Assembly (NCBI RefSeq): GCF_033958435.1
Contig: NC_134138.1
Location: forward strand, 80,586,298 to 80,650,297
Source: Carettochelys insculpta
Taxonomy: Eukaryota > Chordata > Testudines > Carettochelyidae
DNA length: 64,000 bases
Direction of reading: 5' to 3'
Shown here: one piece after another, positions 57,647 through 64,000 of the stretch
Layout: the number at the start of each line of letters is the position of its first letter
Position numbering within the stretch: the stretch's first letter is position 1
The notes under the pieces: model-generated
What the model saw: the letters and a program-made list of their open reading frames with translations, nothing else
What the model was told of the DNA's origin: nothing
The model's database searches: none
Program-made: the position numbers and the translations under genes

Positions 57647-57746
57647 GTGGAGCACCCACGGGGACACATCTCGAAGAACCATCATTACTACAAGTGAGTA
57701 ACTTCTCTTTCTTCTTCGAGTGGTCCCCGTGGGTGCTCCACAGTAG
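57647..57746. promoter_or_regulatory. DIRS internal complementary region (ICR)
   Basis: Bases 57648-57707 are the reverse complement of the outer end at 57383-57442 with only a few mismatches (for example caagtgagtaacttctc against gagaagttactcacttg). Bases 57708-57746 are the reverse complement of the other outer end, about 62955-62993 (tttcttcttcgagtggtccc against ggggaccactcgaagaagaaa). The two halves abut at 57707/57708, so the region spells the joined ends. In DIRS1 the ICR serves as template to complete the ends and form a circular intermediate. Confidence 0.9.
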
Positions 57747-57791
57747 GTGACTACCCAGCAGTAACCCCAAGTAAGGAGGTGGGTACTCGAT

Positions 57792-58780
57792 TCATGTGCA
57801 GCTTGCCCCAGAGAGGACTGCTGTCGACAGACGGGTATCCTCATTGAACACCCGATGCAGGGCATAATGCTTGGTGAAGATGTCGTAGGATGACCAAGTC
57901 GCCGCTCTGCAAATGTCTTTCAGCGCAATTCCCTTGAAGAAGGCCGTTGATGCCACCACCGCTCTAGTGGAGTGAGCCCTGGGCGGGGCTAGCAAGGGGG
58001 TCTTTTGAAGCTCGTAGCGCAGTTTTATACGGGACACAATGTGCTTTGAAATTCTCTGGGAAGAGAGGCCTTCCCCTTTCGACCTGGGAGCGAGAGACAC
58101 CAGAAGCCTGTCCGTTTTCCGGAAGCGCTTAGTTCTGTCTATGTAAAAGGCCAACACCCTCCTCACATCTAGCAGATGCAGGCGCGCCTCCTTGATGGAG
58201 CTGTGAGGCTTCGGCTAAAACGAGGGTAATACTATTGGTTCGTTAATGTGGACCTCCAAGGAAACTTTCGGAACAAAGGCTGGGTGTAACCGTAAGATCA
58301 CCGCCTCCTTTGAGAATACTGTGCAGGGCGGCATTGCCATCACTGCTGTGAGCTCGCTCACCCTGCAGGCTGACGTAATCGCAAGAAGGAAGGTCATTTT
58401 CATGGTAAGTAGTCGGAGGGGTACCGTGGCTAATGGTTCGAAGGGTGGTCCTGATGGCGTGTGGAGTACCAAGTCCAAACTCCAAGACGGTGGTAGCGGT
58501 TTTCGAAGAGGGTACAGGTTTACCAGCCCCTTCAAGAACCTTGTGACGATAGGATGGGCGAATACGGTGGGCCCTTCCTCTTTGTGCCGAAAAGCCGATA
58601 TAGCTGCAAGGTGGACCTTTAGCGAGGATAGAGAGAGCCCATCTCGTTTGAGGTCCAGCAGGTATTCTAGAATTACAGTTATAGGAATGTCAAGAGGAGC
58701 TAACTGTTTGGCAGAGCACCAGGCGGTAAAGCATGTCCATTTCTGTTCCTAAGTCCTCCTGGTGGAGGTCCTTCGGCTTC
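57792..58780 (-). pseudogene. DIRS tyrosine recombinase
   Basis: The product would cut and join DNA to insert the circular element. The C-terminal parts are in one frame: 58535-58215 contains AITSACRVSELTAV (catalytic arginine, near 58364-58362), then a single stop (TAG near 58214), and 58166-57792 contains PRAHSTRAVVAS (H-x-x-R, near 57974-57963) and YDIFTKHYALHRVF (nucleophile tyrosine near 57866). R, HxxR and Y are thus all kept. The N-terminal part at 58780-58540 is shifted in frame, with recognisable traces such as SALESTCTEGVRQVLE ahead of it. One stop and at least one frameshift make it a pseudogene. Confidence 0.88.
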
Positions 58781-59864
58781 ACTCTAGGACTTGTCTTACT
58801 CCCTCCGTACACGTGCTCTCTAAGGCGCTGAGCCATGGATTAACCATGTTTGTAGGCGGAGTCCCTGAAGGTGCGGGTGCACTATGGACCCCTGAGCCTG
58901 CGTGAGTAAGTCCGGCGCCACCGGTAGGGGGAGTGGTGGACAATCTGACATGCGCAGAAGCAGGGGAAACCATTGTTGTCGGTCCCAAGTTGGAACTATG
59001 AGTATCATGCAAGCTCTCTCCCTTCTGGCTGTCTGCAGAACCTTGTGGATAAGTGTTGTGGGGGGAAACGCGTAGAGTAGAGGGCCCTTCCATAAGATCA
59101 TGAAGGCGTCCCCCAGGGACCCCCTGCCCTATTCCTGCTCTGGAGCAGTACTGAGGGCACTTCTTGTTGTGCTGGGTGGCAAACAAATCGACATGGAGAA
59201 ACCTCCAGGTGCGAAATATGCGTCGTAGCAGGTCGGAGCGGATCTGCCATTCGTGCGGGAGTGCAAAGCGCCTGCTCAGTTGATCTGCCTTCACGTTGTG
59301 GGCGCCTGGCAAGCACGAGGCTTTCAACGTTATGTTGTTGGCAATGCACCAATTCCACAATCGGACTGCTTCTGCACATAGCGCACGGGACCGTGCCCCT
59401 CCTTGTCAATTGATGTAGAACATGATGGAGGTATTGTCGGTATTGATCCCGACTACTTTGTCGTGCAGGTATTTCCAAAAATGTCTGCACGCATTGAACA
59501 CTGCTCTGAGCTCCAGTATGTTTATGTGCAGTGTCTGTTCGCGGGGGACCATAGCCCTTGCATGACCTTGTTGCCAATGCGCGCTCCCCATCCTAAGTGG
59601 GAGGCGTCGGTTGTAAGAAAAATGGAAATTTGTGGTTGGTGGAAGGGCACTCCCACTAGCAAGTTCTTGGGATCTGCCCACCACACTAGCGACTTCTGTA
59701 CCTCCGTCGTGAATGATTCTACCCTGTGGACAGTATGGGCTGCTGGTCTGTTAACACTCGCCAGCCAATGCTGCAGCCTTTGCATCTGTAACCTGGCATT
59801 CTGTACCACAAACTTGGCGGCCGCCATGTGCCCCAACAGTTGCAGGCATGTCCAGTGCCGTAAG
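58781..59864 (-). pseudogene. DIRS RNase H and downstream domain
   Basis: Degrades RNA in RNA-DNA hybrids during reverse transcription. The minus-strand frame at 59875-59522 has LQHWLASVNRPAAHTVHRVE, then ISIFLTTDASHLGWGARIG (first catalytic aspartate). After a frameshift, 59520-59406 has INILELRAVFNACRHFWKYL (glutamate) and VVGINTDNTSIMFYIN (aspartate). A stop follows, then NNITLKASCLPGAHNVKADQ (59330-59260) and the usual downstream segment RTWRFLHVDLFATQHNKKCP. The catalytic residues are present but the frame is broken at least twice. Confidence 0.85.
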
Positions 59865-60417
59865 TATGGAGGCAACTGTAATCATCCGGAAGCGCTGCTT
59901 GCGCAAGTATCAGTTGAGGCCCCGTAGGTCCAAAATCAGCCTCCAGCCTCCTGTTTTCTTCTCTGTTAGGAAGTAGCATCAGTAGAAACCTTTCCCTTGG
60001 AATTGTTCCAGCACTCTTTCCACCGCCGCTATGAACATGAGGTGATCTACCTCCTGCTTCAGCCGCGCCTTGTGAGAGGGGTCCCTGAGAATAGGCTGGG
60101 TGGTAGGTTTCGTCAGTGGTAGTGACTGGAAGGGGATCGTGTAACCCGTGACTATAATTTCCAGCACCCATTTGTCTGTTGTGATCTTTTGCCATTGGGA
60201 GTGGAATGGTTTGAGGCGATGATGGAATATGAGGTGAGAGTGGCATTGAGCGATGGTGTTGATAGCGCAGTCCTCGACATACCCGTCAAAATTGCTGTCT
60301 CTGGGCTTGCCCCGAGGTTGTACCACTTTGTTGAAAAAGTTGCCTGGGGGCCCTGTACTGTTGCTGCTGTTGATGGCGTCCTTGGTCATAGCCTCGCTGA
60401 TATTGTGTGCGTTGTTG
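59865..60417 (-). pseudogene. DIRS reverse transcriptase N-terminus; catalytic core deleted
   Basis: The frame at 60389-59979 has ITTDKWVLEIIVTGYTIPFQ and KARLKQEVDHLMFIAAVERV, the usual start of a DIRS RT. In shifted frames RRLEADFGPTGPQLI-type remnants and ITVASILTALD follow. Directly after this point, near 59865, the sequence jumps to CLQLLGHMAAAKFVVQNARL, which in intact elements lies between RT and RNase H. RT motifs A, B and C, including the YxDD aspartates, are therefore absent. I estimate several hundred bases are missing. Confidence 0.82.
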
Positions 60418-62549
60418 TCAGTAAGCGTAGCGCCTTTGCTGAGGACAGAATTCCTTTTTCTTGTATGGAGGAGTGTATATACCCAAGGTCTTAAGCGTGG
60501 CCCTCAAATCTTTGCTAGACTGGAGGACTGAGTCGGTTGATTCTGCAAACAGCTTTTGCTTGTCAAAGGGAAGATCCACGATCTTCGCCTGTAGATCTCT
60601 GGGGATACCAGATGTCTGGAGCCAGGATTCCCTACGCATTACCACTGCTGCGGCTGTTGAGCATGCCGCTGTGTCCGCCACGTCCAGGGCAATCTGAACT
60701 CCCATTCGCAAGGCAGCGTAGCCCTCCTGGACGATCGCTTTAACACTGGCTTCTTGTCCTCCGGGAGGCAATCTATGAGAGAAGTGAGTCTAGAGTAATT
60801 GTCAAAGTTATGGTTTGATAAACGTGCCGCGTAGTTTGCCATTCTCAATAATAAGGTAGAGGAGGAGTAGACCTTCCTGCCGAACAGCTCTAATTTCTTA
60901 GCATCTTTACCTGACCCCCCTGATTTGTACTGAGGCGTCTTTGACCTCTGCTGGGACGATTCGACCACCAAAGAATTGGGCTGTGGGTGGCTAAACAGGA
61001 ATTCCATGCCCTTGGCTGGGACGAAATATTTCTTATCTGCCCTTTTATTCGTGGGTGGAATAGAGGCCGGAGTCTGCCATACGTTAGTGGCTGACTCCAT
61101 AATGGCTTCGTCCAGTGGTATAGCGATTTTAGATGAAGCCGGGGGTCTCAAATTTTTCAGGAGTTTATGATGCTTCTCCTGTACCTCTGCTATTTGAATA
61201 TCCTGTGTGTATGCTACTCTTTTGAACAGCTCTTGGAATTGTTTAAGGTCATCTGGAGGGGAGACATCCCTGGGGACAATTGCCTCATCTGGGGAGGATA
61301 AGGAGGAACCCCTGCGATAAACCTCCCCCAAGTCCTCTGGTTCCTGAGTTCGCTGGTATGCTTGCTCCTTCGTGGGCTGTGAGGGAAAGTCTCGGGACTC
61401 TGGACCTAACTCTCCCTGAGACAGCTGCGTTCCTCTCCCACAGCGAGAGTGGACGTGGGAGTATTGGCAAGGAGTGGGAGGGGATCTGCCCCTGGATCTA
61501 GACCTCCGATGTCGGTGTTCGGTATGATGAGGACGGCCGTAACAACATGGACAAGAGCCCGGTGATGGAGACCTGGACCACGATCGGGGAGTGTACCCAT
61601 GATGTCTAGGAGAGCGGGATCTCCGTGACGACATTGATAATGGTGAAGCTGGTTTGTGATAGTACTCATAGGGATCCATGCCCACAAAGGGTGAAGGAAG
61701 CCTGAGCCAAGGCAAAGGTGGTTGGAGGAACGGAGAGGGAGGTCCAAAATAAGCTGGTGGAGTTGCCGCCCGGCGATGCGGCGTGTGTATCTCGGGGGGG
61801 GGCGGGGGGGCGGGGCTGGGAGATAAGGGCATTGCAGCCCTGTCTGGAGACGGACTGAGGTGCCGGGTTTTGCCTCTAGCTTTCCCCCACCCCTGCAGGG
61901 TGGGTGCCACCCCCTCCTGTGCTGGGGATCTCGGCCCCGCTGTCAGCGCTGCGCTCGGTACCGTCACAAGCAGTGCCGTGCAGGTAGCTTCCTCCAGCGC
62001 CGCTGGGCCCCGTGCTGGGTGCCCCTGCGCCGTCGGCGCCATGATAGCCGGTGCCGCGTGAGGCAGCACCGCCGATTCCGGCACTTGCCGCGCTGGCGCC
62101 CGTGGTGCCCTCCGTGCCAACTGCTGCAAAGTTGGAGGCCTGGCCCCGGCCACATGCACAACCGCACTGCCGCTTCCATCAGCCCGCGGCTGAGGGCTCT
62201 GCGTTCTGCTCGTCCTGCTCGCTGGAACCGCCAGCAAGGATCGAGCCGGGGAGAGTTTCTTTTTGTTTTGCACAGAGGGGGTCAAAGACGCTGCCTTCCT
62301 TTTATGTGACCCAGAGGGCCCCTCTGTGTGAGGCTTCTCCGGCGGCTCAGGCTGGAGGGCCTTATCAAACAAGATCATTTTGAGCCTCATCTCTCTGTCC
62401 TTCCTGGCCCTGGCTGTAAGCTTAGCGCAGTGCGAACACTTCTGGGTAACACAGGACTCCCCCAGGCAACGAATGCACTCACTATGCCCATCAGAGGCCA
62501 GCACAGCCTCGCGGCATGACTCACACTTCTTAAACCCCGAGGAAGCCAT
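60418..62549 (-). CDS. DIRS gag-like ORF1 with C-terminal frameshift
   Basis: Structural protein of the element, expected to coat its RNA. The first 605 or so codons are open from the start at 62549. The N-terminus has a Cys/His cluster: C9, C12, H22, C25, C28, C33, C38, C41 (KKCESCREAV, HSECIRCLGE, QKCSHCAKL), probably zinc-binding. The middle is rich in Pro, Ala and Ser, followed by an Arg/Ser stretch (SSRRSRSPRHHG, HRHRRSRSRGRSPP). A one-base frameshift near 60735 moves the rest (EGYAALRMGVQIALDVADTA, VVMRRESWLQTSGIPRDLQ, LPFDKQKLFAESTDSVLQSS) into another frame that ends at 60418. The corrected length would be about 710 codons. The start was chosen because the Cys cluster follows at once. 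Confidence 0.82.
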
Positions 62550-62821
62550 CGCAGTGAGTCTTTACTGTTAATAGGATACTTAGACGCTAATCAGTGCGTT
62601 CTACAACCCAAATAACATTCACGGCCTTCAGGGTAGCAGACGGCTTAACAGCCTTCTTGGTCCGCCCCTCTCTCCTCCATTCCTCTTCTCTCTACTATTT
62701 TGTATGCTTGGTTTTTTTGTTTTTTTTTTTTGTATAATAGTGAAAACAACGAACAAACAAGTAAAACAACTATCTTATCTGTCTCAGGCTTTAGAGCCGG
62801 AGCGGATTCCGTCTGCAGCCG

Positions 62822-62990
62822 TTGGCGGTTGAGAAGGAACTGGCGGGGACCGGATCGTGCACATGACTGAGGTCGCGCAAGGGAGCGGCGCATGTGCGAT
62901 CCAGTGGAAACTGCTAGAAGAATTCCGATCTGCGGCGCCGGGCGAGCCCAACAGCTACTGTGAAGCACCCACGGGGACCACTCGAAGAAG
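62822..62990. repeat. DIRS left-hand (5') inverted terminal repeat
   Basis: Reverse complement of 57414-57597 with small indels. It lies upstream of the gag start on the minus strand and may hold the element's promoter, which cannot be seen directly. Confidence 0.88.
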
Positions 62991-63048
62991 AAAATATAAT
63001 AGTAGGTGTGCAGGTAAAGGAGCCCCTGATGGTGTGGTTGATGTTGAA

Positions 63049-63581
63049 CTGCAACATACTAAAACCTGTAGGAGAACACTTCAATTTCCCTGGATGCTCA
63101 GTAACAGATTTAAAAGTAGCAGCCCTACAGCAAAAAAATTTCAAAAATAAAATGGAGAGAGAAATTTCTGAGCTGCAATTCATTTGCAAATTTGACTCCA
63201 TCAACCAAGGATAAAACAGAGACAGGGAGTGGCTACCCCTGTGGAAGTTCACACCTCTACATTATAATCTGACAATGGGCCACATCCCCCCTTGACTGAT
63301 CTGACTTGTTTTTCCTCCTCTCTTGATGTGTACTACTAATAATGGGCCATTTCCACCCTGATTGAATAAACCCTGTCAGCTCTGGCCCTCCCTTTTGCTG
63401 GGACCCACTTCTTTAAATACTCCTCTGAACACCGCCCCCCACCACACACACACTCATGCATCTGACGAAGTGGGTCTTTGCCCACAAAAGCTTATGCTCC
63501 AAAATATCTGTTAGTCTATAAGTCGCCACAGGACTTCTCATTGTTCCCAAACAAACAGATTAACATGGCTACCTCTCTGAT
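63049..63581 (+). pseudogene. PLE-B right arm with GIY-YIG C-terminal fragment
   Basis: The plus-strand frame keeps NCNILKPVGEHFNFPGCSVT, DLKVAALQQKNFKNKMEREI and ELQFICKFDSINQG, the same region as the left arm but moderately diverged. It continues into the PLE-B 3' region with catctgacgaagtgggtc, gcccacaaaagcttatgc, tgttagtctataagtcgcc and the terminal tail. Confidence 0.8.
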
Positions 63582-63594
63582 ACTATATTCCAGA

Positions 63595-64000
63595 TGTAAA
63601 TCCAGAACAGGTAGACTGACAACCAGGACTAACTTCTCCTTGCTCCATTTTATTTAATTTTGCTTTTTTTTTTTTTTTGAGACAGTAAAATGAGATGTTT
63701 CTCTACTGCAGTTACATTTAGACGGTATAACAATAAGAAAACTGTAAAATGGCCTGTCAGAAAGAAACAGCTTAAATCAATAAACTCTTGGGCTGCCTTG
63801 ATATTTAGTTCTAACTTTTGTATACAAATTAAAGGCTTCTGCTCACTCATATTGTCTCATAAGTTACACATTTTGTTTCCATGACAGAAATGTTTTCAGA
63901 AAGAGAAAGAATTGGCAGCTGGTTTAAGGGACTGTTGTAAGGGATGGGCACATGTGACAGGAAATAAAGGAACTCATTAGCCTGGTGAGGAAGTGATCCA
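63595..64000. other. Unassigned AT-rich DNA
   Basis: Nothing recognised except a T run near 63664-63678. Confidence 0.35.

Larger units (their letters stand above)
57383..62993 (-). mobile_element. DIRS-type tyrosine-recombinase retrotransposon
   Basis: The 5.6-kb element reads on the minus strand: gag-like ORF (62549-60418), RT N-terminus (60390-59865), RNase H and its downstream domain (59865-58780), tyrosine recombinase (58780-57792). It has inverted terminal repeats of about 175 bp and an internal complementary region just after the recombinase. There is no clear target duplication (at most three bases), as expected for recombinase-mediated insertion. The combination of gag, RT, RNase H, tyrosine recombinase and the internal complementary region is diagnostic of DIRS1-like elements. 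This copy is defective: the RT catalytic core is deleted and there are frameshifts and stops. Confidence 0.92.
56761..63581. mobile_element. Penelope-like inverted pair (PLE-B) containing a DIRS insertion
   Basis: The left arm runs on the minus strand from 56761 to 57382 and continues on the far side of the DIRS element at 62994 to about 63048. The right arm is on the plus strand from about 63049 to 63581, with the tail acatggctacctctctgat only on the right. A perfect 13-bp direct repeat, actatattccaga, at 56748-56760 and 63582-63594 brackets the composite, so the PLE pair went in as one unit and the DIRS came later. Both arms hold GIY-YIG-region coding sequence but no RT core. Confidence 0.85.

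Noticed and set aside
61783..62383. Plus-strand open frames opposite the DIRS gag
   Set aside because: They mirror the GC-rich, Pro/Ser/Ala-rich minus-strand gag ORF, which has clear DIRS features.
1..64000. Exons of a host protein-coding gene
   Set aside because: No open frame outside transposable elements shows a recognisable protein family. Short exons cannot be excluded without transcript or comparative data.

Overview
The window reads as repeat-rich, non-coding DNA of a non-mammalian amniote, most likely a turtle. CR1 LINEs lie next to Penelope-like elements (PLEs), a DIRS-type tyrosine-recombinase retrotransposon, MIR/CORE-SINE remnants, hAT-like and Tigger-like non-autonomous DNA elements, and short inverted-repeat elements of the ggcTgTGTCTACAC type. 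I found no exon of a host protein gene, no tRNA or rRNA gene and no CRISPR. Everything with coding character belongs to transposable elements. The species assignment is inferred from this repeat mixture; crocodilian or tuatara DNA is the main alternative.

Layout. 1-20 kb: a CR1 fragment, a nearly perfect 280-bp-armed PLE palindrome (2635-3253), a second small inverted PLE (3723-3915), MIR SINEs, Tigger-like and hAT-like elements and GC-rich repeat interiors, separated by AT-rich unassigned DNA. 20-30 kb: a 64-bp PLE stub with target-site duplications, a 1.5-kb CR1 (minus) with a mutated RT motif, a PLE nested in a PLE, nested DNA elements, and a LINE RT C-terminus of a different type (28.3-29.0 kb). 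30-38 kb: mostly unassigned, with a Tigger/TIGD transposase pseudogene (31.7-32.4 kb), a GC-rich degenerate tandem array (34.45-35.09 kb) and PLE tails. 38-48 kb: an old CR1 (plus) split by a foldback element, a 2.8-kb PLE inverted pair with an open RT plus GIY-YIG reading frame, a hAT-like element and a 2-kb CR1 (minus). 48-56 kb: largely unassigned, plus a CR1 fragment, a PLE pair and a three-level nest (53.85-54.62 kb). 56.7-63.6 kb: one PLE inverted pair with a 13-bp target-site duplication, into which a 5.6-kb DIRS element has jumped.

The main themes are two retroelement architectures that can be read directly from the bases. First, several PLE loci are inverted pairs with the 3' ends facing outward, and in five of six pairs a terminal tail of about 40-60 bp is on one side only; their 3' regions carry a CTGANGA...GAAA block that looks like a hammerhead ribozyme core. 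Second, the DIRS copy has inverted terminal repeats and an internal complementary region that is the reverse complement of its right end joined to its left end, as expected for replication through a circle. This copy has lost the catalytic core of its reverse transcriptase but keeps recognisable RNase H and tyrosine recombinase residues.
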